A DNA stretch of 64,000 nucleotides from an uncultured Opitutia bacterium (GTDB lineage Bacteria > Verrucomicrobiota > Verrucomicrobiia > Opitutales > Opitutaceae). The stretch is taken from positions 1 through 64,000 of the forward strand of contig CAIUWA010000012.1 in assembly GCA_903902745.1 (NCBI GenBank), given 5' to 3'. The notes below the pieces were generated by a model. That model was not told where the DNA came from, ran no database searches, and saw only the letters and a program-made list of their open reading frames with translations. The position numbers were made by a program, and so were the translations under genes. Shown here piece after piece: positions 7,679-16,703 of the stretch (its first letter is position 1; each line of letters starts with the position of its first letter).

Positions 7679-9406
7679 TCACTTGCCCGCGGGCGAACTG
7701 GCGGCCGCGGCGTTTTTCTGTCCCGGCGGAGGCGGCGCGAGCTGCAACTGCGCGACCTGCTGGGCCTGCACTTGCTTGAGGACCGCGAATTGCGCCGGGG
7801 TGAGTACGGCTTGGGCCTGCGCCAGCGCGGCGTCCGACACCGGCGCCTGCCAGTCGAGCAGATTCATGCCGCCCTGCTGCATCGCCTGGGCGACGCCGTT
7901 GTTCAGCGTGGGCTGGTCGATAAGGGTGCCGTTCATGTTCGTGGCCGGCGAGGGAGTCGGCTGCGGGCTGAGCCGGTTCTTCGCCAGCACCTGTGCCAGT
8001 TGTTCCGCCTGCCCCGCCGAGAGCGGCTCCGCCGTGTAATAAAGCCGCGAGGCCAGCTGGTCCGCCACGTTGCGTTCGGCAATGGTGGCCGAATATTGCG
8101 CGAACTGCCTGAAGCCGTCGTCACCCAGCAACGCCCGCATTTCCGACTGAACCGCCTGGGCATGCTGCCGGTCGGAGCTCAGGATCTGTTGGAATTGCCT
8201 CTGCCCTTCCGGATCCTGCGGGACATTCCCCACGCCAAAGCCTTGGGCATGCAGCGCTGCCATGAGATCCAGTTGATCCCCCGCTCTTCCCTCCAGCGCC
8301 TTCAAAAGACCGTCCTGCTGCTCCGCCGAAAGCCCGGCCGTCTTGAAAAACCGATCATAGCGCGTCTTCAGCCTCAACCCCTGTTGCTGGACATAGGCCG
8401 CGTGGGTCTCGGGATGCTCCAACACATAGTCCATCGCCGCACCCTGGGTCACGGCCGGCCGCGCCGCGGGGGCCGGTTCGGGCGCGCGGGCCCGGGCGTC
8501 GCTCAGTTCCTTTTGCGTCGCGGCGAGCTGGGCGGCGGCGAGCCGGACGCCCTGGTCCCGCGTTCCCAGCTGCGTGCGCAGCGTGTCGCGTTCGGCGCTG
8601 GTCGCTGCAACCGTCGCGAGCGCATCGCGCGCAACACCGGCTTGATAAACGGCCGTGCCGATTGCGACCAGCGCAACGACCGCCGTGATTCCCATAACTG
8701 CTTTGGATATGCTCATGATAAAAATTCCCGCGGCACCCGCGCCGCCGGCGCCCGCCGCCGCACCCGCCAGGGCCGCCGTGGTGATCGACGCCGCCACGCC
8801 CGCCGGCGCGGCGACCGCGACTTGGTTGGCCAGCAGCACGGCCAGTGCGCCGCCGGTCGAGGTGATGCCGCGGCGGGCGAGTTGCGCGCCGAGCTTGTCG
8901 AGCGCGCGATCCACGCGCTTCCGCGCCGCATCCTCGCTGACCCGCAGTGCCGCGGCGACCGCCGCCAAGGGCCGGCCCTCGAAAAAACGCAGGAGCACCG
9001 CCTCGCGGTCCGGACCGTCGAGCTCGTCCATCACGTCGTCCAGCACGGGCCGGAGTTGCTCCCAGTCGGCCGGGGTTTCAGACGATGATGCCATTTGCTC
9101 CATGGTAAGTGCCTCCTCTTCGCGTTTCTGCCGGCGGCGCTCGGCGCGCATCAGGTCGATGGCGGCGTTGCGCGTGGCGGTGTAGAGCCAACCCGTCAAA
9201 GCCGGATGCCGGCTGAGCGCCGCCGCGTCGCGCGCCAGCGCGGAGAAAACGATCTGGGCCACGTCCTTGGCGCGGTGGGCGTCGCCATCGGTCCGCCGCA
9301 CGGCCGCCGAGTAGACCAGCGGCAGATGTCGCCGGACGATTTCGCCGAACGCCTCCTCCGCACGGTCCCGGGCGTAGCTTTTGAGCAATGTGGTGTCGTC
9401 GATCAT
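7679..9406 (-). CDS. ECF-type RNA polymerase sigma factor with transmembrane and extracytoplasmic C-terminal extension
   Basis: A 575-residue protein. Residues about 10-95 are sigma region 2 ('AKDVAQIVFSALARDA ... WLYTATRNAAIDLMRAERRR') and 120-175 are region 4 with its helix-turn-helix ('AAVAAALRVSEDAARKRVDRAL'). A small-residue hydrophobic stretch leads to a transmembrane helix (about 236-256), a Gln/Ala-rich helix (258-305) and an extracytoplasmic domain (about 325-545) rich in helices and Gln, somewhat CpxP-like in style. A normal ECF factor is about 190 residues. The architecture implies a membrane-anchored sigma factor whose activity is gated in cis by an external signal. No separate anti-sigma gene is adjacent. 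Confidence 0.88.
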   Translation of the reverse strand: MIDDTTLLKSYARDRAEEAFGEIVRRHLPLVYSAAVRRTDGDAHRAKDVAQIVFSALARDAAALSRHPALTGWLYTATRNAAIDLMRAERRRQKREEEALTMEQMASSSETPADWEQLRPVLDDVMDELDGPDREAVLLRFFEGRPLAAVAAALRVSEDAARKRVDRALDKLGAQLARRGITSTGGALAVLLANQVAVAAPAGVAASITTAALAGAAAGAGGAGAAGIFIMSISKAVMGITAVVALVAIGTAVYQAGVARDALATVAATSAERDTLRTQLGTRDQGVRLAAAQLAATQKELSDARARAPEPAPAARPAVTQGAAMDYVLEHPETHAAYVQQQGLRLKTRYDRFFKTAGLSAEQQDGLLKALEGRAGDQLDLMAALHAQGFGVGNVPQDPEGQRQFQQILSSDRQHAQAVQSEMRALLGDDGFRQFAQYSATIAERNVADQLASRLYYTAEPLSAGQAEQLAQVLAKNRLSPQPTPSPATNMNGTLIDQPTLNNGVAQAMQQGGMNLLDWQAPVSDAALAQAQAVLTPAQFAVLKQVQAQQVAQLQLAPPPPGQKNAAAASSPAGK

Positions 9407-9480
9407 GTGGCTTTCACTCTATAAGCGGCACCGCCGGAAAAACCGGACAAAAAATCGCTCGAGCTCGAAAATCCCATCCC

Positions 9481-9560
9481 GGGCGACAGGCGACAGGCGT
9501 CGGGTGACAGGATGACTGCCAGTCCTCTGTCTTCCGTCATCTGTCCTCCGTCCTCCGGCT
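9481..9560. repeat. Low-complexity GACAGG/CTGTC-CCTCCG repeat region
   Basis: Short words GACAGGCGACAGGCGTCGGG, then CCTCTGTCTTCCGTC and ATCTGTCCTCCGTCCTCCGG, repeat with small changes. The region lies in the 263-base divergent gap between the sigma factor and the histidine kinase. No convincing promoter elements were recognised. A related word set (GCCGGAC repeats, AGAGGACTG) is found inside the M16 gene at 22871. Confidence 0.5.
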
Positions 9561-9669
9561 CCCCTTGCCACGTGCCTTCGGTGGCTGAAATTCCGTGAAT
9601 TTCCCGCCCGACCTCGGTTTCCCTCCCTTCCAACCCCATGCAATCTAGGGCAATTATGGGTTTGAGGTA

Positions 9670-11505
9670 ATGGGCCGGACCGGTCGAAAATCGCTCATGT
9701 TCGTCTCGGTCCCGCTTCTTCCCGTCCTGGCTGCTGCCTTGGGGGAGGACGGCTGGCTGGCACCGATGACGCCGATCATCGGACTCGTGGCCATCGGGCT
9801 GCTGACGTGGCAGCTCTGGCGGGTGCAGCGCCATTACGCGCTGGATCTGGCGGAGCAGTCGCGCCAAGTGGCTGACGAGCATGACAAGAGCAGTCAGGCT
9901 TGGTCGGCCATGGAGGCGGTGAGCCGGGAAAGTCAGGCCAAGAGCGAAATGCTCGCCACCCTGAGCCGGGAAATCCGCGCCCACCTCAACGGCATCATCG
10001 GCTCCGCGGACCTGATGCTGGACAATCCCCTCAGCCCCGCGCAGCGCGAGCATCTCGTCACGCTGCGGGGATCCGCCGAGTCCCTCCACCAGTCGCTCAA
10101 CGACGTGCTGGATTACTCCACGATCGAAACCGGCCAGATCCAGTTCGGCCACGCCCCCTTCGACCTCCGCGAGCCGCTCATTCAGGTCGTGGAGGCCCTG
10201 TCGCCCCTCGCCCTGCTGAAGGGACTGGAGCTCGTGCTGATCGTCTCACCCGATGTGCTGCTGTCCGTGGTGGGCGATGCCGCCCGGCTGCGGCAGATCC
10301 TGCACAACCTGATGTCGAACGCCGTCAAGTCCACGCCCAGTGGCCGCGTCGTGCTGCGCGTGGGGCTCGCCGAGGGTTCGTCCGGTGTTTCCAAGCAGGG
10401 CGGGACCTGGCTGCATTTCAGCGTCACCGACACGGGCGCGGGCATCCCCGAGGAAATGCAGGACAAGATTTTTGACCGGACGGGCCAGTCCGGCTCCCGC
10501 TCCAACCGCAAGTCCGGCGGCTCCGGGCTCGAACTCGCCATCAGCAAGCGGCTCGTGGAGTTGATGGGCGGTCAGATCGGGGCACGCAGCCTGCCGGAGG
10601 GCGGATCGGAATTCTGGGTCACCCTCGCCTTCCCGGCCGAGAAGATCCCGGAACCGGCCGTCGTCTCCGCCGCGAACGGCCTGCACGTGGTGCTGCTGGA
10701 CAGCCGGGCGGTTTCCCGCGTCGCCGTATCCGCCATGCTCGCCCGGCTGGGCATCGACCAGGATGCGACCGACAACGCGGCCAAGGCCGCGATGCAGCTG
10801 AGCGACGCCCTCCAGGCGGGCGCGCGGGAACTGGTGCTCCTGCTGGACGAATCCGTCGTGACGGAAAGCCGCGGGGAGCTAACGCGCCTGCTCGCACCGG
10901 ATTCCGCGGTGCGTGCGACGCGCCTCGTGCTGATGTCCCGGAACCCCGACGAGCCCGTCGCGACCGGCCTCGGGCTGCCCGTGGCCGCCATCCTGCGCAA
11001 ACCGGTGCTGCGGGCCGAACTCCTGCTCGAGGCCCTGCAGGCCACTCCCGCCAAGGCCGCGAGCCGGGCCTCCGTGGCGCCGATGCCGCCCGACGCCCTG
11101 GGCGAGACCAAGCCGATGTTCCACCGGGGACCGCACGTGCTGGTCGTCGACGACGATGCCATCAGCCGCTCGGTCAGCGCCCAGCGCCTCGGCCGCCTCG
11201 GCTGCGCCGTGGACACGGCCCAGAGCGGGGCCGAGGCCATCGAGCTGGCGCAGCGCACCCGCTTCGAGCTGATCTTCATGGACTGCCAGATGCCGGAGAT
11301 GGACGGTTTCGCCGCGACCGAAAAAATCCGGGCGGCCACCGGGGACAAGGCCCCGCCGATTGTCGCCCTGACCGCGAATATTTCCGAAACGGACCGCCAG
11401 AAATGCTTTGCCGCCGGCATGTGCGACTTCGTCGCCAAACCCGTGAACAAGGCCGAGCTGGCCCGCGTGCTGAAACGCTGGGTCACCTCCGAACTCGCCA
11501 AGTAG
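9670..11505 (+). CDS. Hybrid histidine kinase/response regulator with degenerate phospho-histidine site
   Basis: A 611-residue protein with two N-terminal hydrophobic segments (about 10-25, 35-50), a HisKA-like dimerisation domain (about 90-155), HATPase domain (about 205-320), a degenerate receiver (about 338-450) and an intact C-terminal receiver (about 488-605; acidic pocket VVDDD, phospho-acceptor Asp538, Lys590). The H-box usually reads SHEIRTPLNG; here it is SREIRAHLNG, so Arg100 replaces the phospho-accepting His. The N-box Asn, 'DTGAGIP' and 'GGSGLELAISKRLVELMGG' remain, though the G2 box is altered. It may act as a non-canonical kinase or phosphatase, or as a phospho-acceptor only. 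GAGG just upstream of ATG 9670 supports the start. Confidence 0.9.
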   Translation: MGRTGRKSLMFVSVPLLPVLAAALGEDGWLAPMTPIIGLVAIGLLTWQLWRVQRHYALDLAEQSRQVADEHDKSSQAWSAMEAVSRESQAKSEMLATLSREIRAHLNGIIGSADLMLDNPLSPAQREHLVTLRGSAESLHQSLNDVLDYSTIETGQIQFGHAPFDLREPLIQVVEALSPLALLKGLELVLIVSPDVLLSVVGDAARLRQILHNLMSNAVKSTPSGRVVLRVGLAEGSSGVSKQGGTWLHFSVTDTGAGIPEEMQDKIFDRTGQSGSRSNRKSGGSGLELAISKRLVELMGGQIGARSLPEGGSEFWVTLAFPAEKIPEPAVVSAANGLHVVLLDSRAVSRVAVSAMLARLGIDQDATDNAAKAAMQLSDALQAGARELVLLLDESVVTESRGELTRLLAPDSAVRATRLVLMSRNPDEPVATGLGLPVAAILRKPVLRAELLLEALQATPAKAASRASVAPMPPDALGETKPMFHRGPHVLVVDDDAISRSVSAQRLGRLGCAVDTAQSGAEAIELAQRTRFELIFMDCQMPEMDGFAATEKIRAATGDKAPPIVALTANISETDRQKCFAAGMCDFVAKPVNKAELARVLKRWVTSELAK

Positions 11506-11532
11506 GGCGGCTTCCGATGCCCATCGGTCGTT

Positions 11533-11611
11533 GGTAGGGCGAACCCTCCGGGTGAGCCGTTCGTCAAACTAACGATCCAAACCACGGCTCGACGGGACGC
11601 CTCGCCCTACC
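11533..11611. repeat. GGTAGGGC-bounded palindrome after the hybrid kinase gene
   Basis: Opens with GGTAGGGCGA and closes with TCGCCCTACC, with inner arms around GAGCCGTTCGTC and GGCTCGACGGGA. The kinase stop codon TAG is itself part of another GTAGGGC word at 11502-11508. The DUF1080 gene starts 83 bases further on. Confidence 0.65.
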
Positions 11612-11693
11612 CACCGCCAATTGAGGGTTGGACAGTCTCAGCGGCGCGTGCTTTTGGATTTATCCCCGGAAGGTTTCCGTCACGCTGCCGCGG

Positions 11694-12281
11694 ATGAAAT
11701 ACCCCTCCCTCGCCCGTCTCGTGCTCCTCGCCTGCGTCCTCGCCGCCCCGCTGCGGGCCGCGGAATTCACGCCCGAGCCCGGCTTCACCGCCCTCACCAA
11801 CGGCCGCGACCTCACCGGCTGGCACCACAAGGACGCCGCGGGCGTGGACGGCCCGGCCCTCGACGGCAAGACCGAAGGCGGTGACGGCCGCTGGACGATC
11901 AAGGACGAAGCCCTTTCGGGTAATGACAAGAAAGCCGAAAGCGGCCGCGTGCTGCTGTGGACCACGAAGGCCTTCACCGGAAATTTCGTGTTGCGCTTCG
12001 ATTTCCGCTCCGCCGCGGGCACCGATGGCGGCCTGTTCTTCAACAAGACCCAGCTTCAGTGCGGTGACTACAGCAGCTACGCCTACAAGAACTGCAAAGC
12101 CTACCGCCCGCTCGACTGGAACGCCATCGAGGTCACGGTGCAGGACGGGGTCGCCCGCGCCACCTGCAACGGCGAGCTGCTCACCGCCACGCTGAAAATC
12201 ACCGAACCCGGACAGCTCGGCTTCGAAGCCGACAAGGGCGCGATCGATTACCGCCGCATCCGGATCAAGGTCCTGCCGTAA
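11694..12281 (+). CDS. Secreted DUF1080 (3-keto-disaccharide hydrolase-like) protein
   Basis: A 195-residue protein from ATG 11694, with signal peptide about 1-22 (LLACVLAAPLRAAEF, cleavage after RAA). The mature protein has the DUF1080 pattern: 'GFTALTNGRDLTGWHHKD', 'GRWTIKDEAL', 'FVLRFDFRSAAGTDGGLFF', 'DWNAIEVTVQDGVARATCNGE' and 'GQLGFEADKGAIDYRRIRIK', a concanavalin-like beta sandwich. Family members hydrolyse glycosidic bonds of 3-keto-glycosides and are abundant in Verrucomicrobia and Planctomycetes. The ORF extends upstream to 11628, but those residues precede the signal peptide and are not used. Confidence 0.88.
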   Translation: MKYPSLARLVLLACVLAAPLRAAEFTPEPGFTALTNGRDLTGWHHKDAAGVDGPALDGKTEGGDGRWTIKDEALSGNDKKAESGRVLLWTTKAFTGNFVLRFDFRSAAGTDGGLFFNKTQLQCGDYSSYAYKNCKAYRPLDWNAIEVTVQDGVARATCNGELLTATLKITEPGQLGFEADKGAIDYRRIRIKVLP

Positions 12282-12298
12282 GGCGTTTTCAATCGGTC

Positions 12299-12412
12299 GG
12301 ATTTTTGGCCGCAAAAGGGCGCAGAAGTCGCAAAAGGAAACCCGGTTGGCGGAGAATCGGAGTTCCTGCAGGATCGTTTTTGCGCCTTCTGCGCCTTTTT
12401 GCGGCTAAAGCT
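12299..12412. repeat. 'TTTTTGGCCGCAAAAGGGCGCAGAAG' long palindrome
   Basis: Left arm GGCCGCAAAAGGGCGCAGAA and right arm TTCTGCGCCTTTTTGCGGCT pair over about 25 bases, with shorter words inside. It lies between the converging DUF1080 and SSS genes and could serve as a two-way terminator-like structure. A sequence-related palindrome lies at 40681-40819. Confidence 0.75.
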
Positions 12413-12415
12413 CCG

Positions 12416-13954
12416 TTACTTGCCCGCGGCCGCACTCCGCCGATCCCACACGGTCAATCCCGCCAGATTTTTGCTGCCCTTCGCAAAGGCCAGACTCGCC
12501 GCGTAGCCCACGACGACGCAGGAGCCCACCGCCACGAACCCGTGGAGAAACGGGTTGGTCGCGGTGAAGGTCTGCACCAGCCAGGTCACCACGACACTCG
12601 TCAGCGCGCCAATGATCACCCCCGGGGCGTTCGCCCGGCGCGTGAGGAGCCCGAGCGCGAACACGCCGGGAAAGCCGCCGCCAATCAGCGCAACGAGTTT
12701 CAGGTACTGGTCCCAAAGCGAGGTCGTTCCGCGCCATGCAAGCCAGACCGCCATGCCGGTCGCAATGCCACCCGCCGCCAGCGTCGCGAGCCGCGCGAGC
12801 AGCACGCGCTGGCGGTCCGTGGCCCCGGGCCGGATCGTCCCCTGGAAATCGCTCACCACGATCGCCGCCGTCGCGTTCATCGCACTGCTCAACGCGCCCA
12901 TTCCGGCCGCGAACAGGCCCGCGACGATCAGCCCGACCACGCCGGGCGGCAGCTCGTTGGCGATGAAGTACGGGAAGATCGCATCGCCCGCCGGGCCCGC
13001 CGGCGCGCGCTCCGGATGCGCGCCGTAAAACGCCCACAGCGCCGTGCCCACGAAGAAGAACATCACCGAGCCTGCGAAGCCCACCACGTTGCCCATCACG
13101 ATCGAGCGCCGCGCCATGCGGACGTCCGCCGTCGCCAGCATGCGCTGCATCATCGGCTGGTCGCCCAGCACCGTGAAGATGTGGCCGAGGAACATGCCGA
13201 TAAACACCCAGAGCGTCGGCTGCGTCAGGTCCCAGTCCGTCGAGACCATCCGGAATTTTCCCGCCGTCACGCCACCGTGCACGATGCCCGCCAGCCCACC
13301 ATCGACGCCACGCGCCATGTAGGCCAGCGCCACCAGCACGCCGCCGACCGTCACACCCACCTGCATCACGTCGGTCCAGATCACCGCCTCGAAGCCACCT
13401 TCCATCGCATAGAGGGTCGTGACCAGTCCCATCAGCAGGATGCTCGCGTAGACGTTGAGACCCGTGACGGTCGAGAGCGCGAGCGACGGCAGCAGCATGA
13501 CCACGCTCATCCGCCCGCCGACCTTCAGCAGGATGCCGAGGCCCGCGCCGAGGAGCTGCACGCGGCGGTCGAAGCGCTGCTCAAGGTAGCCGAAGATGGT
13601 CGTCAGCTCGAGTCGCCGCAGCACGGCGACGAAAAACACGCCGACGAAAATCCCGGCGAGCACCTGCGCCGGCGCCGAGCCGAAGGAAAGCCAGTCCGCG
13701 CCAAACGTCCGCGCCGGCAGCGCCATGAAGCTGATGCTGCTCGTGGCCGTGGCCATGAAGCTGATCGCCGCCGCCCACCACGGGATGCGGCCGTTGCCGA
13801 GGAAGAATCCGCCGCTCGTGGCCTTTTTCTTGCGCGAGCACCACCAGCCGATCGCCAGGCTCAGGGAGAAATACGCGGTGAGCGCGAGGTAGTCGGGCCA
13901 CGTCAGCGTACGGGCCGAAATGACCGCGAAGATCGGAGAAACAAACGACGCCAT
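12416..13954 (-). CDS. Sodium:solute symporter (SSS family)
   Basis: A 512-residue integral membrane protein from ATG 13954, with about 13 hydrophobic segments. SSS hallmarks include an N-terminal helix 'LTWPDYLALTAYFSLSLAIGWW', a 'GGFFLGNGRIPWWAAAISFMATATSSISF' block and 'LFAAGMGALSSAMNATAAIVVSDF', matching the Na+-binding helix region. It would import an organic solute with Na+. Substrate unknown; the nearby DUF1080 protein hints at sugars or keto-sugars. The start at 13954 is preferred over the in-frame start at 14050, which lacks family similarity. Confidence 0.88.
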   Translation of the reverse strand: MASFVSPIFAVISARTLTWPDYLALTAYFSLSLAIGWWCSRKKKATSGGFFLGNGRIPWWAAAISFMATATSSISFMALPARTFGADWLSFGSAPAQVLAGIFVGVFFVAVLRRLELTTIFGYLEQRFDRRVQLLGAGLGILLKVGGRMSVVMLLPSLALSTVTGLNVYASILLMGLVTTLYAMEGGFEAVIWTDVMQVGVTVGGVLVALAYMARGVDGGLAGIVHGGVTAGKFRMVSTDWDLTQPTLWVFIGMFLGHIFTVLGDQPMMQRMLATADVRMARRSIVMGNVVGFAGSVMFFFVGTALWAFYGAHPERAPAGPAGDAIFPYFIANELPPGVVGLIVAGLFAAGMGALSSAMNATAAIVVSDFQGTIRPGATDRQRVLLARLATLAAGGIATGMAVWLAWRGTTSLWDQYLKLVALIGGGFPGVFALGLLTRRANAPGVIIGALTSVVVTWLVQTFTATNPFLHGFVAVGSCVVVGYAASLAFAKGSKNLAGLTVWDRRSAAAGK

Positions 13955-14269
13955 GGGGTAAAGGGAATGCGACCGGCATGGGGCCACTGGTCGCCGCATC
14001 ACTTTTCGAAGGACGCCCGCGACCGCGAACCAATTCTGCGGACGAGCCACTCGGAGCCGGAATTTTTAGCCAGGTAGAGGCACGAAATGACACGATAACG
14101 ACCCATTGCCCTTGTAGGGCACCGAGCATGCTCGGTGCCTCACCGCCTCTCCGCTTTTCGTGCAGCAACGTCATCGCCTCAAACCGGCCGCGACCAAGGT
14201 CGGCCCTACAAAAAAAGATGCTGGCACGGGGCACAGCCCCGGTCGCTCAAACCTCCCTTTCTTTCCCCC
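13955..14269. other. 315-base gap: repeats only
   Basis: Upstream of the SSS gene and downstream of a TIR gene. It contains a short GGAATTTTTAGCC..GCACGAAATGACACG fragment (14060-14100), a partial relative of the 40681 palindrome, and the complete GTAGGGC palindrome at 14113-14210. No ORF with plausible codon use or homology was seen. The SSS promoter should lie here but was not recognised. Confidence 0.6.
14113..14210. repeat. TGTAGGGC palindrome, copy flanking the TIR gene on its 3' side
   Basis: Opens TGTAGGGCACCGAGCATGCTCGGTG (itself a perfect small hairpin) and closes with ACCAAGGTCGGCCCTACA. The middle CCTCTCCGCTTTTCGTGCAG and CAACGTCATCGCC are shared with the repeat at 16565-16650 in the same orientation, so the two form direct repeats around the TIR gene 14270-16492. 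Confidence 0.8.
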
Positions 14270-16492
14270 TCAGAGCAGCGGCGCGTTGTTCTTCGGGTCG
14301 TTGAGCAGCGCCTCAAACGGCGGATAGCCCTGCATTGCTTTGAGCGCCCAGCTGTTGCGGATGATATAGACGTTAAGCCCGCTGGGAATCTTCAGCAGGC
14401 GCGCAAATTCGGCCACGGCCCGGTCCTTCTCCCCCGTCTGGGCCAGGATGAATGCGATATCCCACCCTCCCCGCACGAGGTTCCGGTTTATGCCCGCCTT
14501 CTGTTCCGCGGCACGCGCCGCCTCCGCCGTGTCAATGGCCGCCTGCTTTTCCCCCAGCAGGATCAACAGTCCGGGATCCGGCGCCAGATTGTCCGGCTCT
14601 GCCTTGCGTCGGGCTTCGATGGCTCTGGCCAGCTCCTGGGCCCGAACCGTCTCACCCAGCGCCGTCAGCGCGTTGGCATACATGATTTGATCACCCGGCC
14701 TGAGCATGCCGGTCGCACTCCGCTGCCGGGCCTCATCCAGCAGCTTGATATATTCCGCCGCATTCCCGGTGAAAAACCGCCAGGTAGAAAGCGCATCGGA
14801 ATTCGCCTCGGGATGCGTCGCGAACCAGGCATCCATCTCCCGGGTCGAACCCCGCTCGTAAAACGGCAGCAACGCGAGGTAATAGCCGTCGGAGCCGGGA
14901 TCCTCGCGTTCCAACCGCACGACCTCGTCGTAGCGGCGAATATCCAGGAGCCATCCGAACAGGACCGTGCGCATGAGGGAGTTCCGGCGGTCAAGTTCGT
15001 AGGCCTTTCGATAGTGGACCAGCACATCCACCGCCCGGCCGTTGCGCCGGTCCGCCTCGGCCTGCAGCAGCGCCACCAGGCCGTTGTTGGGCAGCGCCCG
15101 GGCCGCCCGCTCCAGGTAGCCGTCCGATCGCGCGTAGTCCATGGCGTAGGGGGCCAGATAATAGGTCGCCAGCTTGAGCCAGGTCTCCGGGTCATCTGGC
15201 GCGAGGCGCTCCATGGTTTCGATGGCCCGCCGGGCCTTTTCCGGGCGGGTCTTGTCGCCAGCCCGGCGATAGAGCGGAGTTTGGATGACGGCCAGCTCCC
15301 CCCAGGCCGCCGCAAAATTCGGATCCAGGTCCACCGCACTTTGGAACAGGGGTTCCGCCCGGGTCAGCGTGTCGAGGTTCCGACCCTCGTTATTAAGTAT
15401 TTCCCGGGCCCGGAGATAATTATCATAGGCAGCCGTATTCGTGGTCGGCGCGCGTTCCAGCCGGCTCTTTTCACCGGGTGAAAGCTTCGCCTTGAGGGCG
15501 CTCGCTATCTCCTCCGCGAGGGCGGTCTGGACCGCAAAGATGTCCTTCAGCGCCACCGCCCGGTCATAATGTTGCGCCCACACATGCCCCTCGGTGCGGG
15601 CATCGATCAACTGACCCGTCACGCGCACCGTGTCGCCTGCACGCTGGACGCTGCCTTCGAGGACATACGCCACCCCGAGTTCCACGCCAATCTGGCGGAT
15701 GGTCTTTTTCGTGTCGCGATACTGCCCCACCGAGGTGCGCGAGATGACCTGGAGATCGCCGATATTCTGCAGGCTCGTCAGGATGTCTTCCTGCACGCCA
15801 TCGGCAAAGTATCCGTTTTCCTTGTCCTCGCTCATGTTGGTGAACGGCAGGACCGCGATTGACTTGGCGGAGAGGGCGGGATTTGCGGCTGCGTCCGGCA
15901 CGGACGGCTTGGCGCCGGGGCGCTGCAGCCAGAACCATCCGCCCGCAGCGATCAGCAGGGCGACGGCCATCGCGATCCCGACGACCCTTTTTTCGGGTTG
16001 GCCCGCAATTTTCAGTTCGGGACGCCCCGCGGCCGGCAAAGCCGCATGCTGCGGTTTCTCCAGCAGGGCACGCACGCGCTCGACGAACGCGGTGCCCGGC
16101 ACGCCGCGGGGCAGGCGCGTCCACTGTGTTTTCAGAAATGACTCTGGCACCAGCGCCCCGGTCGCGGGTGTCTCATCGATCGCGACGGGAAGCAGGAATG
16201 ACGTGCCATCGGCCATGAGGTGCGTGCGCTCCTCCGCCAATTTCCATTCCAGCCGGAAATAGCCCTCCCGCTGCGCCTGGGTGTTCGCCGAGATCACGGG
16301 AATGAACAGCGCGCACTCCTTGATCTGCCGACGGATTTTCTGGTCCCAGGCATCGCCGCCTTCCAACCCGTCCTGGTCGAACCACACCTCCACGTCGAAC
16401 GCCGCCAGCGCGTCCGCAATCCGTCGCGCCGCCGCCATGTCCAGGCGCGAATAGCTCAGAAAGACGGCTTGCGGGTGACCGGCGGGATTCAT
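14270..16492 (-). CDS. TIR domain - transmembrane - TolB/FlgO-like - TPR protein (TIR paralogue D)
   Basis: A 740-residue protein. TIR domain is at about 8-145: 'AVFLSYSRLDMAAARRIADAL', 'VEVWFDQDGLEGGDAWDQKI', 'ALFIPVISANT', then 'EGYFRLEWKLAEER', where a Glu (82 or 87) is a candidate NADase residue. A single membrane helix (about 169-189) is followed by the domain found in 'adenylate cyclase'-annotated TPR proteins (208-330; 'KSIAVLPFTNMSEDKENGYFADGVQEDILTSL'), then TPRs to the end. Probably a cytoplasmic TIR with an exported or membrane-bound sensor half. It is the 3'-most member of a tandem TIR family and is flanked by direct repeats. Function is not established; NAD cleavage or signalling is an inference. 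Confidence 0.85.
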   Translation of the reverse strand: MNPAGHPQAVFLSYSRLDMAAARRIADALAAFDVEVWFDQDGLEGGDAWDQKIRRQIKECALFIPVISANTQAQREGYFRLEWKLAEERTHLMADGTSFLLPVAIDETPATGALVPESFLKTQWTRLPRGVPGTAFVERVRALLEKPQHAALPAAGRPELKIAGQPEKRVVGIAMAVALLIAAGGWFWLQRPGAKPSVPDAAANPALSAKSIAVLPFTNMSEDKENGYFADGVQEDILTSLQNIGDLQVISRTSVGQYRDTKKTIRQIGVELGVAYVLEGSVQRAGDTVRVTGQLIDARTEGHVWAQHYDRAVALKDIFAVQTALAEEIASALKAKLSPGEKSRLERAPTTNTAAYDNYLRAREILNNEGRNLDTLTRAEPLFQSAVDLDPNFAAAWGELAVIQTPLYRRAGDKTRPEKARRAIETMERLAPDDPETWLKLATYYLAPYAMDYARSDGYLERAARALPNNGLVALLQAEADRRNGRAVDVLVHYRKAYELDRRNSLMRTVLFGWLLDIRRYDEVVRLEREDPGSDGYYLALLPFYERGSTREMDAWFATHPEANSDALSTWRFFTGNAAEYIKLLDEARQRSATGMLRPGDQIMYANALTALGETVRAQELARAIEARRKAEPDNLAPDPGLLILLGEKQAAIDTAEAARAAEQKAGINRNLVRGGWDIAFILAQTGEKDRAVAEFARLLKIPSGLNVYIIRNSWALKAMQGYPPFEALLNDPKNNAPLL

Positions 16493-16564
16493 GGCAATGG
16501 CACAAAGCTTATTTCACGCCCGCCCGCCGCCCGCAAGTGCCGCGTTGGGCCAAGAGCTTCGCCT

Positions 16565-16650
16565 TTGTAGGGCCCGATCTTGCTCGGGCCTCTCCGCTTT
16601 GCACGCTGCAACGTCATCGCCAAGCCGGCCCGACCAAGGTCGGGCCCTAC
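16565..16650. repeat. TGTAGGGC palindrome, copy flanking the TIR gene on its 5' side
   Basis: Opens TGTAGGGCCCGATCTTGCTC and closes ACCAAGGTCGGGCCCTAC. It shares the core GCCTCTCCGCTTT and GCAACGTCATCGCC with 14113-14210. Just downstream (16668-16705) is a duplicated GAGCGTT(C/G)A word around AAAAGTTAAACG, another low-complexity repeat at the 3' end of the next TIR gene. Confidence 0.8.
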
Positions 16651-16703
16651 GGGGAAAGGGCAGTCAATTGAGCGTTCAGCGTTAAAAGTTAAACGTTGAG
16701 CGT

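Noticed and set aside
12305-14077. 590-codon plus-strand frame over the SSS transporter
   Set aside because: His/Arg/Asp-rich low-complexity product; it is the complement of a membrane protein gene.
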